From RGIG7332 sp045580305 (GTDB lineage Bacteria > Bacillota > Clostridia > Oscillospirales > JAAYXM01): a DNA stretch of 23,992 nt. Numbering within the stretch: position 1 is the first letter of the stretch; each line of letters begins with the position of its first letter. The notes under the pieces were generated by a model, which was given only the letters and a program-made list of their open reading frames with translations, had not been told where the DNA came from and made no database searches. Location of the stretch: the NCBI GenBank assembly GCA_045580305.1, contig JAZNNQ010000037.1:1-23992 (forward strand), written 5' to 3'. The position numbers and the translations under genes are program-made. This document shows positions 6,983-16,204 of the stretch, piece by piece.

Positions 6983-7216
6983 GTGAAACGGATTTTAGGA
7001 AATCCCATTATTGTTTTTTTATTTTTGGTTGTTTTTTCTCCAATCGGTATTTTTCTGATGTTTACTTTTACTGATTGGTCAAACGGTATGAAACTTGCGC
7101 TGGCAACAATTTTCGGAATTGCATTTGTAGTAGCGGTGGTTATGACCGTAAATGAAAGTGCCGCCCTTGAGGCACAACAAATGATGGCTTATATAAAAAA
7201 TGTCAATGCTATGTAG
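6983..7216 (+). CDS. Small two-helix membrane protein of unknown function
   Basis: A 77-residue protein I do not recognise. Two hydrophobic segments (about residues 8-29 and 38-56) are separated by a short polar turn (TDWSNGMK). A short basic N-terminus (MKRI) suggests that both ends are cytoplasmic, and the C-terminal tail (57-77) is polar and helical. It starts at GTG 6983-6985 after AAAGGAAG (6968-6975). A good promoter lies upstream and a terminator overlaps its last codons, so it looks like a real, independently transcribed gene rather than a chance reading frame. It is divergent from the secondary alcohol dehydrogenase and convergent with yigZ. Nothing in it points to transport, signalling or immunity in particular. 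Confidence 0.75.
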   Translation: MKRILGNPIIVFLFLVVFSPIGIFLMFTFTDWSNGMKLALATIFGIAFVVAVVMTVNESAALEAQQMMAYIKNVNAM

Positions 7217-7230
7217 CATTGACATTTTTT
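7195..7230. terminator. Bidirectional terminator overlapping both the small membrane gene and yigZ stops
   Basis: AAAAAATGTCAATGCTA (7195-7211) pairs with TAGCATTGACATTTTTT (7214-7230) around a tiny loop, with A- and T-runs at either end so that it reads as a terminator both ways. It contains the last codons and TAG stop (7214-7216) of the small membrane gene and touches the TAA of yigZ (7230-7232). Confidence 0.88.
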
Positions 7231-7859
7231 TATCTTATTCTTACGCCCATAAATTTATCATTCATAGGTATAGGTGTTACATTTCCATTGGTAAAATCAA
7301 TGATATCCGCAGTAAATTCCTCTACAGTTTCCGAGGGTACACAGATATCAAAAAGAACGCTTGCGCCAAAGTCTGTGCTCTCGATAATTCCGCCCTTTTC
7401 TTCTATGCGTAGTTTAACACGCTCCTGCCAGTTATAGGGCACCTCCAGAAGCATTTGCGTCCATTGCCGCATAACCGAAACGCCAGCCGCATCAAGAGCT
7501 ATTTTTGCACTATGTGCATAAGCCCGCACAAGACCGCCGGCACCTAAAAGGATACCGCCAAAATAACGGGTTACAACACAAAGCACATTTGTTATTCCCT
7601 CGCGCCGCAAAACCTCAAGGGTGGGCATACCTGCAGTACCTTGCGGCTCACCATTGTCGGAATAGCGCATAATGTTGTTTTCCTTTATGATGTAGGCGTA
7701 AACATTGTGGGTTGCATCCCGGTGCTTTTCATTCATTTCTTTTATGTGGCGAAGAGCCTCCTCTTCGGTTTCCACCCGCCAGATGGTACCGATAAAGCGA
7801 CTTTTTCGCTCAATAAATTCAGCACTTGCATCGCTTGCAGGTACATAATATTCGTTCAT
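7230..7859 (-). CDS. yigZ: YigZ/IMPACT family protein
   Basis: A 209-residue protein with the two halves of the YigZ (B. subtilis YvyE) family. The UPF0029/IMPACT N-terminal domain carries the signature SDNGEPQGTAG (67-77) and the loop TRYFGGILLGAGGLVRAY (97-114). The C-terminal domain (about 131-209) has the alpha/beta fold of the DUF1949 type. The eukaryotic relative IMPACT regulates the kinase GCN2; the bacterial proteins have been proposed to bind nucleic acid or translation factors, but no reaction is established. It is the second gene of an operon with hflX: the hflX stop TGA and this ATG are one base apart, and AAGGAGAA within the end of hflX is the ribosome site. The pairing with the ribosome-rescue GTPase HflX fits a role near translation, which is inference. 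Confidence 0.95.
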   Translation of the reverse strand: MNEYYVPASDASAEFIERKSRFIGTIWRVETEEEALRHIKEMNEKHRDATHNVYAYIIKENNIMRYSDNGEPQGTAGMPTLEVLRREGITNVLCVVTRYFGGILLGAGGLVRAYAHSAKIALDAAGVSVMRQWTQMLLEVPYNWQERVKLRIEEKGGIIESTDFGASVLFDICVPSETVEEFTADIIDFTNGNVTPIPMNDKFMGVRIR

Positions 7860-7860
7860 A

Positions 7861-9117
7861 TCAATTCTCCTTGGCTACAAAATCCCTCACGCGCCCTAAA
7901 ATTTTCTCGTCGCAAATTACCCGCACAAAAATATGCTCTGACCGATAGTCACATTCCTCGACCTGCGCCTCGCGGTGCAGAAGATCAACCATTGCGGCGC
8001 TTGAGTAGGGAATGTGCAGATTAACCTTGTGCAGACCGCGGTTTAGCTCTTTGAATATAGCATCGCGAAGGGTGTTAAGTCCCAAACCCTTTGATGCGCT
8101 GATTAAAACGATATCATCACCGTGAGGCAGATCATTTTTATCCGGGCACACATCAATTTTATTAAAGACCGTAATACGCGGCTTATCACTTGCGCCCAGT
8201 TCGCTGATAATTTTATCCACTACACGAACATGGTCGCGCCAATCGGGATTTGAACAGTCAACAACATGTAAAAGAAGATCGGCAAAGGTCAGCTCCTCAA
8301 GGGTTGCCTTGAATGCCTCGACCAAATGGTGCGGAAGCTTTCGTATAAAGCCGACCGTATCGGACAGCACTACCTCTAAAGTGTCGGACACCTCATATTT
8401 TCTTGTGGTGGGGTCAAGAGTATCAAAAAGTCGGTTTTTAGCTGAGATTTCCGAGTCGGTAAGAGTGTTCAATAGTGTTGATTTTCCCGCGTTTGTGTAG
8501 CCGACGATAGCAACTAGCGGAATTTCGCGCTTTATGCGGGCGCGGCGCTGTTCACCGCGGTTTTTTCGCACCTCAACAAGCTCTTCTTTGAGTTTTGAAA
8601 TGTGACGGTGAATGTGCCGCCTGTCGGTTTCAAGCTTTGTTTCACCCGGGCCTCTGGTACCGATGCCGCCGCCAAGACGGGATAACTCGACACCTCGACC
8701 GGTAAGGCGAGGCAGAATGTATTTATACTGTGCAAGCTCTACCTGCAACTTACCCTCGCGGGTTTGTGCGCGGGAAGCGAAAATATCTAAAATAAGGGTA
8801 CTTCGGTCGATTACTCGAATGCCGATAATATCCTCTAAATTACGGGTCTGTGCAGGGGTAAGTTCGTTGTCGAAAACAATAAGGGTAGCGTCCATATTCT
8901 TAGCCAGTTCGCCGATCTCCTCAGCCTTTCCTGTTCCTAAAAAGGTCTTCGGCTCGGGAGTCTGTCGGTTTTGCACAACTCTGGCGATAGCCTCGCCACC
9001 TGCGGTTTCGAGCAGTTCCTCAAGCTCGTCCAATGTAGCGTCGGTAACCGCAAGATCTTCGGGCAAAGCGGGGGAATTAAGCCCCACCAATATAGCGCGC
9101 TCACAATTTTTATCCAT
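7861..9117 (-). CDS. hflX: GTPase HflX, ribosome-splitting factor
   Basis: A 418-residue protein with the standard HflX plan. The N-terminal domain (about 1-140) includes TFLGTGKAEEI. The glycine-rich stretch LGGGIGTRGPGETKLETDRR (148-167) precedes a coiled helix (168-195), then the G domain: G1 GYTNAGKS (206-213), G2 DPTTR (235-239), G3 DTVGF (253-257), G4 NKID (319-322) and G5 SASKG. HflX binds the 50S subunit and splits stalled ribosomes after stress; some homologues confer macrolide or lincosamide tolerance. GAGGTG lies six bases before the ATG. It is the first gene of the hflX-yigZ operon and is divergent from addB, with a promoter that overlaps the addB promoter. Confidence 0.97.
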   Translation of the reverse strand: MDKNCERAILVGLNSPALPEDLAVTDATLDELEELLETAGGEAIARVVQNRQTPEPKTFLGTGKAEEIGELAKNMDATLIVFDNELTPAQTRNLEDIIGIRVIDRSTLILDIFASRAQTREGKLQVELAQYKYILPRLTGRGVELSRLGGGIGTRGPGETKLETDRRHIHRHISKLKEELVEVRKNRGEQRRARIKREIPLVAIVGYTNAGKSTLLNTLTDSEISAKNRLFDTLDPTTRKYEVSDTLEVVLSDTVGFIRKLPHHLVEAFKATLEELTFADLLLHVVDCSNPDWRDHVRVVDKIISELGASDKPRITVFNKIDVCPDKNDLPHGDDIVLISASKGLGLNTLRDAIFKELNRGLHKVNLHIPYSSAAMVDLLHREAQVEECDYRSEHIFVRVICDEKILGRVRDFVAKEN

Positions 9118-9144
9118 AATGCACCTCGTGTTGTTTATAGATCT

Positions 9145-9173
9145 ATTTTACAATTATTTTTATTGCTTGTAAA
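9145..9173 (-). promoter_or_regulatory. Promoter of hflX-yigZ
   Basis: On the minus strand: TTTACA (9168-9173), a 17-base spacer and TAAAAT (9145-9150), ending 28 bases before the hflX ATG. Its -35 uses the same bases as the -35 proposed for addB on the other strand. Confidence 0.65.
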
Positions 9174-9196
9174 GCGAGAAAATGGTATCATATTAT
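9167..9196 (+). promoter_or_regulatory. Promoter of addB-addA
   Basis: TTGTAA (9167-9172), an 18-base spacer and TATTAT (9191-9196), 28 bases before the GTG start. An alternative is TTGCTT (9163-9168) with TATCAT (9186-9191), spacer 17 and an upstream TGG extension. Either one overlaps the hflX -35. Confidence 0.5.
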
Positions 9197-9224
9197 AAAA
9201 GATGTATGAAAGTGAGGGGATACT

Positions 9225-12200
9225 GTGGTTTCTTTTATTGTAGGAAGGGCCGGAACCGGTAAAACCCATCGTGTTATATCCCAAATAAAGGATGCAGAGG
9301 GCGAACTTATATTACTTGTGCCCGAACAGTATTCACACGCTACCGAGCGCCTTTTATGCTCACTCGCAGGGGATAAAATATCACAAAAGGCGGAGGTCTT
9401 AAACTTTAAGCGACTTGCTGACAGAATTTTTATGTTTTCCGGCGGATATGCAAACCAAGCCCTTGACAACGGCGGAAGAATTCTGCTTATGCACCGCGCG
9501 TTAAATGCGGTAAGGTCGGAGCTTAAGGTGCTCTCCAACATGGCACTGCGCCCGGAATTTTTGCAGGGTATTATTGATATGGTAGAAGAGATCAAAACCT
9601 GCTCCATAAATTACGAAAAACTGCTTGAGTTGGGGGACGGCACACTGGGCGATAAGCTGCACGATATTGCCCTTATTGCCGCGGCATATGACGGCGCCTT
9701 TGAAAACGGAAAGATCGATCCTGCAGACAGAATTAATCTGGCAACTGAACGAGCAAAGACCTCGGGATTTTTCGAGGGTAAAAAAATATGGATAGACGGC
9801 TATACCGGCTTCTCACAGCAGGAATTAGAGCTTCTGCGCGTGATGATTTCTCAATGTGAGGACTGCACTATCTCACTGTGTTTAAATGACGATCCCGATG
9901 GCGAAAATGGTGCTTTTTCCGACGCGTGGGAGACCTATTCATATCTTGCTCGCGTTGCAGGGGATAGCGAGATTATACGACTTGAAGAGCCGGTGCGCTA
10001 TAAAAAGACATCACTTAAATATCTTGAAAAAAACATCTTCTCATCTGCTGAGAGCATTGATGACAGCGATGGTATCGAACTTTATGAGGCAGGGGATTCC
10101 TATAACGAGTGTGAAATTGCGGCGGCGAAGATTTTGGAACTTGTAAAGGGCGGTATGCGCTTCCGTGATATCGCGGTCACTGCGCGAAATTTTGGGGAAT
10201 ATTCCGGCGTTCTGACCTCGGTATTCCACCGCTATGATGTGCCGATCTACGAAAATACCAAACAACTGGTACAGACTCTTGCACCTACCGCGTTTATATT
10301 AAATGCACTTCGGGTCATTGCTGATAATTTCAGATATGACGATATGGTTGCATATTTAAAGACAGGACTCAGCGGTGTAAGACGGGCAAGCTTAGATATT
10401 TTAGAGCAGTATTTGTATATCTGGCATATTGAGGGTAAAGAGTGGACAAGTGATGTGGATTTTACCAAAAATCCAAGCGGCAGAAATGAAGAGTTGAAGG
10501 CAAGTGATATGGAAGATCTTGCATTTATAAACCGTTTGCGCCGCAAGGTTATTGCTCCGCTTCTGAATTTGCGGGAGCAGATAAGAAAAGACCCCACGGG
10601 CAGCGGATATGCAAAGGCACTTTTTGGTTTCTTCGGCCAGGTCAAGCTTGCAAGACGACTTGAAGCGCGGTCAAAACTGTACCGAATGCGGGGCGATATT
10701 TACCGTGCAGAGCAATATGAAAAAATCTGGCGACTGCTTATCTCGGCGATAGAGAGTATTTCAGAGGCTGTGGGGGATGCAAGGCTTACGGTTGATGAGT
10801 TTATCCGTGTTTTCTCCTTAGTTTTATCGCAGTATGAAATAGGCACCATTCCCACTGCTCTTGATAGGGTCAATGTGGGCGGATTTGAGCGTCTGGGCGA
10901 AGCCCCGGTAAAGTGTGTTATCATATTGGGCGCAATTGACGGAAGAATGCCTATGCACTCTCAGAGTAAAGGCATTCTAAGCGATTCGGAAAGGGAGAAA
11001 CTTGCCCAACTGGGTATAAAACTTTCCAATAATGCTGAAAAACGCTTGAATGATGAATTCAGGCTTATTTACGATGCTCTTACAACCGCAAGTGAGCAAC
11101 TTATAGTTATTGTTCCGAATAGTGCGCCCGACGGAAGTGAAGCAAGAGCATCGTTTGTTATTGGACGACTTGAGAAACTTTTCAATATCAAGAAGGAAAA
11201 ATTCCCAATGCCCGAACTTTATGCAAAGGCGCCATGCTTTGATATGGCTGTGTCAAGAGCGAAGCACAGCTGGCAGGCGTCGGCAAAGGAATATTTCAAA
11301 AGGGAAGAGGAGTACGCGAGAAAGTTTGACCTTGCAGAGAAAAATGCGAAGGTACCGCGCGGTCCCCTTTGTGATAAGGAAAATATTGATGCTATTTTTG
11401 GAAAGAATATAAAGCTTTCCGCCAGCAGAACGGATAGTTTTAACTCCTGCAGATATCAGTATTTCCTCAAATACGGACTTTATTTGAAGCCACAGCGTCG
11501 TGCTGCATTTGACGCCCTTGAAGCGGGAACCTTCGTTCACGAGGTCTTGGAGCATACCCTCAAGGAAATAAAGGCAAGAGGCGGACATAAAACCGTGCAG
11601 CTAAATGAGGTGCACGAGATAACCGATATGGCGATCGAGCGATACATAAATGATAAGCTGGGCGGCTTTAAGGCGCGCAGTGCGCGTTTTTGCGCTCAAT
11701 TCAAGCGTCTTCGAGAAAGTGCACGCAAGGTGGTTGAAAATGTGCATAACGAGCTTAAAGACTCGCTCTTTGAGCCGGTTGATTTTGAACTACACTTTTC
11801 CGATAAGGACGCGCAACTGCCCGCGCTTACCGTAAAAGGCGAAAACTATACCATAAAGCTTGAGGGTCTTGTTGATCGTGTTGATGCCTGCACCCTTGGA
11901 GATACCTTCTATGTCCGCGTGGTGGATTATAAGACGGGAAAGAAAGAGTTTGACTTAAAAGAGGTGCTTAACGGTCTTAATATGCAGATGCTTCTTTACC
12001 TTTTCACTCTTTGCGATTTAGGTGAAAAGCGTTACGGTAAAAAGCCCGAGGCGGCAGGTGTGCTGTATCTGCCTGCAAATGATCCTATGTGTAAGGTAGA
12101 TGGAGCGATTAATGAAGAGGAAGTTGCCAAAAAGAACCACGATGCGGTGCTGCGCAAGGGCCTGCTTCTCGATAATCAGGAGCTTTACGGAAATGAAAGC

Positions 12201-12470
12201 TATTTACCCATAACCATTAAAAAGGACGGTGCCATTTCGGGTAAGTCACTGGCGAGCGAGGAGGATTTTGCCAAGATTTCAAAGCGTATGATAAACATAC
12301 TCGAGAAAATGGGCGAAGAACTTACAAGAGGCGAGATTGACGCTAATCCCTATGAGACCCGTGACAGAACCGCTTGTACCTATTGCGAGATGAGGGCGGC
12401 TTGCCACTTTGATGAGCGTGAGGGCGACTGCCTCCGCGATTTATTTGCTGTTGGATTGGAGGACTGCTGA
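9225..12470 (+). CDS. addB: AddB subunit of the AddAB helicase-nuclease
   Basis: A 1081-residue protein, slightly shorter than B. subtilis AddB (about 1166). With AddA it resects double-strand ends up to Chi and prepares DNA for RecA. The N-terminus starts with a Walker A, GRAGTGKT (residues 6-13), inside an otherwise inactivated helicase fold; the remaining helicase motifs are degenerate, as is normal for AddB. The C-terminal RecB-family nuclease has the catalytic DYK (Asp901, Lys903). Four cysteines frame it, Cys742 and Cys1051, Cys1054 and Cys1060, matching the [4Fe-4S] staple that holds the nuclease domain. It starts at GTG 9225, four bases after GAGGGGA. addA follows one base after its stop, so the two are made together. 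Confidence 0.97.
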   Translation: MVSFIVGRAGTGKTHRVISQIKDAEGELILLVPEQYSHATERLLCSLAGDKISQKAEVLNFKRLADRIFMFSGGYANQALDNGGRILLMHRALNAVRSELKVLSNMALRPEFLQGIIDMVEEIKTCSINYEKLLELGDGTLGDKLHDIALIAAAYDGAFENGKIDPADRINLATERAKTSGFFEGKKIWIDGYTGFSQQELELLRVMISQCEDCTISLCLNDDPDGENGAFSDAWETYSYLARVAGDSEIIRLEEPVRYKKTSLKYLEKNIFSSAESIDDSDGIELYEAGDSYNECEIAAAKILELVKGGMRFRDIAVTARNFGEYSGVLTSVFHRYDVPIYENTKQLVQTLAPTAFILNALRVIADNFRYDDMVAYLKTGLSGVRRASLDILEQYLYIWHIEGKEWTSDVDFTKNPSGRNEELKASDMEDLAFINRLRRKVIAPLLNLREQIRKDPTGSGYAKALFGFFGQVKLARRLEARSKLYRMRGDIYRAEQYEKIWRLLISAIESISEAVGDARLTVDEFIRVFSLVLSQYEIGTIPTALDRVNVGGFERLGEAPVKCVIILGAIDGRMPMHSQSKGILSDSEREKLAQLGIKLSNNAEKRLNDEFRLIYDALTTASEQLIVIVPNSAPDGSEARASFVIGRLEKLFNIKKEKFPMPELYAKAPCFDMAVSRAKHSWQASAKEYFKREEEYARKFDLAEKNAKVPRGPLCDKENIDAIFGKNIKLSASRTDSFNSCRYQYFLKYGLYLKPQRRAAFDALEAGTFVHEVLEHTLKEIKARGGHKTVQLNEVHEITDMAIERYINDKLGGFKARSARFCAQFKRLRESARKVVENVHNELKDSLFEPVDFELHFSDKDAQLPALTVKGENYTIKLEGLVDRVDACTLGDTFYVRVVDYKTGKKEFDLKEVLNGLNMQMLLYLFTLCDLGEKRYGKKPEAAGVLYLPANDPMCKVDGAINEEEVAKKNHDAVLRKGLLLDNQELYGNESYLPITIKKDGAISGKSLASEEDFAKISKRMINILEKMGEELTRGEIDANPYETRDRTACTYCEMRAACHFDEREGDCLRDLFAVGLEDC

Positions 12471-12471
12471 T

Positions 12472-15400
12472 ATGAGTGTTGAGTGGACACCTGAACAATT
12501 GAATGCGATAGAAAGTCGAAATGGCGCGCTATTGGTGTCAGCTGCGGCAGGCAGCGGCAAAACCGCGGTTCTGGTCGAGCGATTACTCAGATTTGTAAGC
12601 GATGAAGGTTATGATATAGACAAGTTTCTTATGATAACCTATACCAATGCAGCGGCAAGCGAGCTTCGCGCAAAAATAATAGAAGCGCTATCAGAGCGCG
12701 TGGCTGAAAATCCGGAAAACCGCCATCTGGCGCGACAGATGAATATAGTACATCGCGCGAATATTTCAACCATTCACGCTTACTGTATGCAGCTGCTTCG
12801 TACACACGGACATTACTTGAACATCACCTCGGACTTTAAAATAATAGACGAGGGTGAGGGCGAAATACTGCGTAACCAAGCGCTGGAAACCTTGCTTGAG
12901 GAGCGTTATGAGGAAAACAGTGTGCGCTTTCAAACGCTGTGTGCGATGCTTGTCAGCGGGCGCGATGACCGCGAATTGGTTGAAAGCATACTGAAACTTC
13001 ATTCCAAGAGCAGAACACACCCAAACCCCAAGGAATGGCTTTCCAAATGCGCGAAAATGTACACTGAGGGCAGCAATGTGTGGGAGAATGAGATTGTTGC
13101 ATACATAAAGGAACTTTGCGGCCATCTTAAAGCCCGTGTTGATCTGGTTTTGGGTGAGATCAAGCGCGACCCTGCCTTGGAAGCGGCTTATGCATCTGCA
13201 TTGGCATCGGACAAGAAAAATATAGAGTCACTTATAAATGCTGATGGCTGGGACGAGCTTTTCGCGAGTGCCGGGGCAATAAGTATTGCAACATTAAGTT
13301 CCTCACGGGGCTGCCAGGATGTTGCCCTTCGCAAGTGGGCAAAGGACGAACGCGACGGAGTAAAAGGCAAGCTTGAAAGCCTTTGTAAAAAATTCCTGGT
13401 GAAGGACAAAAAGCGAATCTACGACGAAATAAAAGCACTGTCGCCGGTGGCTGAAGAGATGTGCTTGCTTGCGGGAGAGCTTGATGACCGTTTTACCGAG
13501 ATGAAGGTGAGTCGCGGTCTTATGGATTATTCCGACCTTGAACATTGTGCGGTAAAGCTTTTGGTTGAGCATTACGACGAGGATGAAGACAAGGTGATAC
13601 CAACCGCACTTGCAAGGGAGATATCCGACGATTTCTGCGAAATAATGGTGGACGAGTATCAGGACTCAAACTGTATCCAGGATATCGTCTTCCGTGCAAT
13701 ATCAAAGAACGAAAGAAATCTCACAATGGTAGGTGACTTGAAGCAGTCCATTTATCGTTTCCGTCTTGCTGACCCTACTATTTTTCTTAACAAATACAAG
13801 TCCTTTAAGCCCTTTAGCAAGGCTGAGGACGGAGAAGCAAGAGTTGTAAAGTTATCAAGAAACTTCCGCTCAAGGAAAGAGGTGCTTGACACCTGTAATA
13901 AGTTCTTTACAGCTACTATGACCGAGCGTTTGGGTGAACTTAATTACACAAAAGAGGAATATCTCAATGCCCGTGATAAAATTCCCGAAACCGAGCTTGA
14001 TTGCGAAAGTGAGCTTGTAATAGTTGATCTTGACGAAAAGAACAGCACCGCAGAGTTGCCTTCCGTGCGTGAGGCGGAAGCAAAGTATATTGCGGCGCGT
14101 ATTCGGGAACTTAAAGAGCAGGGAGTACCCTATGAGGATGTGGTAATTCTTCTTCGCTCCCAAGCAAATCGCGCATCCATTTACGCGCGGGAGTTGAGGG
14201 AGTACGGAATTCCCTGTGTTTCTGAGAAAAAGGACGGAATTCTCAATACGGTTGAGGTAAGTGTAATTCTTTCCTTCCTGCAGATAATCGATAATCCCCT
14301 TTGGGATGTACCGTTGGTAAGCGTGCTCAGATCGCCGCTATTTGCATTTACTGCCGATGATTTGGCATATGTACGCCGACAAAAGCGCGGTGCTATGTAT
14401 CACGCGCTGTTGGAAACCGCAAAGGGTGACAAGGAGATTTCCGCAAGGGCGAAAGAGTTTGTCGAACTGTTGGCAGAACTCCGAGATCTGGCGGGTGAAA
14501 TCGGAAGTGATGAGCTTATATGGAGTATTCTTGACAAGACCGGCGCGCGCGGCCTTTTTGGAGCAATGACCGAGGGCAATGTGCGCATTTCAAACTTAAA
14601 TGAGTTCTACAATTACGCCCGCCGCTTTGAAAGTCAGGAGTTCCGCGGACTTCACGCGTTTTTAAAGCATATTACATATCTTATGAATAATGCGGGTGAC
14701 ATCGCCGGAGATAATACGGAAAACAGCTCGGGTGCGGTTAAGATTATGTCCATTCACAAGTCCAAGGGTCTTGAGTACCCCATAGTATTTGTGGCGGACG
14801 GCAGTAAGAAGTTTAACGAAAAAGACCTGCAACAGCAGGTGCTTGTTCATCCGAAATACGGAATAGGCTTAAACTTCCGCGATAATAAGTTGCGCTATGA
14901 ATGTCCCAGCATTGCGAGAAACTGCATTACGCTGGAACTTAAAAACGAGATGAAGAGCGAGGAACTTCGCATTTTATATGTTGCGATGACACGCGCCAAG
15001 AACAAGCTTATTGTTATGTGCACCCAAAAGGATGCTGAGCGCCGGTTACAGCAGGTGGAGAATATGGCATCCTGCGGGGAGATTTCGCCGATAGATCTGC
15101 TTAATTCTTCCAGTATGGATATGTGGTTTTTACTTCCACAGATGGCACAGCCCGGCATTTTCAGTATGAAAACCGTGAAATATGAGGATATTCCCGATCC
15201 GGTAATAAGCGAAACCGATGACGATACGGACGAGGGCGCTCTTGATTGGCAGATTAAAGAGCTTGAGGCGCGCCTTAATTATGAATATCCTTATGCGAGC
15301 GCGGTGAATACCGAGGGTAAAATCACCGCTACCGGAATTGCCCACGAGAGTGTTTCCGTGCACAGGCACTTTCCGCGTCCGCGCTTTGAGCAGAAAACCG

Positions 15401-15882
15401 GACTTACCGCAAGTGAACGAGGTGTGGCAATTCACCTTGTTATGCAGTTTATTGATTTTGAAAAATGTGATAGTCTGCAGGGTGTAAAGCAGGAGATTGC
15501 GCGGCTTTACAATGAGGAATACCTTACAAAAGAGCAATACGAGGTTATACCTGCGAGTAAAATATACGCATTTTTTGAGTCAGAGCTTGGTAAACTTGCG
15601 CTTAACGGTAAATGCCGCCGCGAGTTTAACTTCTCGCGTCTTGTGCCGGTTAATGATGAGGACAGCGCACTGCTTCAGGGTGTAGTTGACCTTATGATAG
15701 AGGACGAGGACGGCATTATTGTTGTGGATTTCAAGAGTGATGCAGCAATAAATGACATCAATGTAGGGCAGTACAGGCGTCAGCTTCAGGTGTATGAGGA
15801 GTCTCTTGAGGCGATTTTGGAAAAGAAAGTCAAGGCGTCCTATTTGTACTTCCTGCAGCACGATGAAATAATTAAATTATAA
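12472..15882 (+). CDS. addA: AddA subunit of the AddAB helicase-nuclease
   Basis: An 1136-residue UvrD-type helicase fused to a RecB-type nuclease. Motif I is AAAGSGKT (24-31), motif II DEYQD (394-398), motif III GDLKQSIYRFR, motif IV SRNFRSRKEVL, motif V MSIHKSKGLEYPIVFV and motif VI LRILYVAMTRAKNKL. The C-terminal nuclease carries VVDFKSD with Asp1086 and Lys1088. It is the 3'-5' motor and one of the two nuclease sites of the complex. An upstream in-frame ATG at 12409 would overlap addB by 62 bases without a ribosome site. The ATG at 12472, nine bases after GGAGG (12458-12462), gives the usual beginning MSVEWTPEQLNAIE and is preferred. No terminator is evident between it and rpmE, though rpmE has its own promoter. 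Confidence 0.97.
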   Translation: MSVEWTPEQLNAIESRNGALLVSAAAGSGKTAVLVERLLRFVSDEGYDIDKFLMITYTNAAASELRAKIIEALSERVAENPENRHLARQMNIVHRANISTIHAYCMQLLRTHGHYLNITSDFKIIDEGEGEILRNQALETLLEERYEENSVRFQTLCAMLVSGRDDRELVESILKLHSKSRTHPNPKEWLSKCAKMYTEGSNVWENEIVAYIKELCGHLKARVDLVLGEIKRDPALEAAYASALASDKKNIESLINADGWDELFASAGAISIATLSSSRGCQDVALRKWAKDERDGVKGKLESLCKKFLVKDKKRIYDEIKALSPVAEEMCLLAGELDDRFTEMKVSRGLMDYSDLEHCAVKLLVEHYDEDEDKVIPTALAREISDDFCEIMVDEYQDSNCIQDIVFRAISKNERNLTMVGDLKQSIYRFRLADPTIFLNKYKSFKPFSKAEDGEARVVKLSRNFRSRKEVLDTCNKFFTATMTERLGELNYTKEEYLNARDKIPETELDCESELVIVDLDEKNSTAELPSVREAEAKYIAARIRELKEQGVPYEDVVILLRSQANRASIYARELREYGIPCVSEKKDGILNTVEVSVILSFLQIIDNPLWDVPLVSVLRSPLFAFTADDLAYVRRQKRGAMYHALLETAKGDKEISARAKEFVELLAELRDLAGEIGSDELIWSILDKTGARGLFGAMTEGNVRISNLNEFYNYARRFESQEFRGLHAFLKHITYLMNNAGDIAGDNTENSSGAVKIMSIHKSKGLEYPIVFVADGSKKFNEKDLQQQVLVHPKYGIGLNFRDNKLRYECPSIARNCITLELKNEMKSEELRILYVAMTRAKNKLIVMCTQKDAERRLQQVENMASCGEISPIDLLNSSSMDMWFLLPQMAQPGIFSMKTVKYEDIPDPVISETDDDTDEGALDWQIKELEARLNYEYPYASAVNTEGKITATGIAHESVSVHRHFPRPRFEQKTGLTASERGVAIHLVMQFIDFEKCDSLQGVKQEIARLYNEEYLTKEQYEVIPASKIYAFFESELGKLALNGKCRREFNFSRLVPVNDEDSALLQGVVDLMIEDEDGIIVVDFKSDAAINDINVGQYRRQLQVYEESLEAILEKKVKASYLYFLQHDEIIKL

Positions 15883-15909
15883 AAATCTGAAAAAAATAAA
15901 AATTTACTC

Positions 15910-15938
15910 TTGATTTTATAAAAAGTATGTGTTATTAT
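15910..15938 (+). promoter_or_regulatory. Promoter of rpmE
   Basis: TTGATT (15910-15915), a 17-base spacer and TATTAT (15933-15938) with a TGT extension just before the -10. The A+T-rich stretch upstream (15883-15909) could act as an UP element. Confidence 0.7.
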
Positions 15939-15981
15939 TGATGTACTGTGTAGATTTGTTTCCCGAAAGAGGTGAAAAGCA

Positions 15982-16191
15982 ATGAAAGAAGGAATTCATC
16001 CGAAGTATGAGCAGACCAAGATCGTCTGTGCATGCGGTGAAGTTATAGAGACCGGTTCTACTAAGGAGAACCTGCGTATCGATGTTTGCTCCAAGTGCCA
16101 TCCGTTTTTTACCGGCAAGCAGAAGCTTGTTGATACAGGTGGTCGCGTCGATCGCTTTAACAAGAAGTTTAATCTGTCTTCCGACAAGTAA
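15982..16191 (+). CDS. rpmE: 50S ribosomal protein L31, zinc-binding form
   Basis: A 69-residue protein with the complete L31 pattern: MKEGIHPKY at the start, Cys16-x-Cys18, Cys36-x2-Cys39 followed by HPFFTGKQ, and the ending GRVDRFNKKF. The four cysteines mark the zinc-carrying (C+) form, which is replaced by a zinc-free paralogue under zinc limitation in many bacteria; no such paralogue is in this window. GAGGTGAA lies about eight bases before the ATG. It is a single-gene unit with a good promoter and its own terminator. Confidence 0.98.
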   Translation: MKEGIHPKYEQTKIVCACGEVIETGSTKENLRIDVCSKCHPFFTGKQKLVDTGGRVDRFNKKFNLSSDK

Positions 16192-16204
16192 GCTTTGTTA
16201 TCTG

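Noticed and set aside
7200..7437. Short plus-strand frames after the small membrane gene
   Set aside because: They lie opposite yigZ, begin within the terminator and have no family features.
8612..9172. 186-residue plus-strand frame opposite hflX
   Set aside because: Serine-rich antisense shadow with no ribosome site; hflX is intact on the other strand.
12409..12471. Extended start of addA overlapping addB
   Set aside because: No ribosome site before 12409, and the extra 21 residues do not resemble AddA. The ATG at 12472 has GGAGG and the family's usual beginning.
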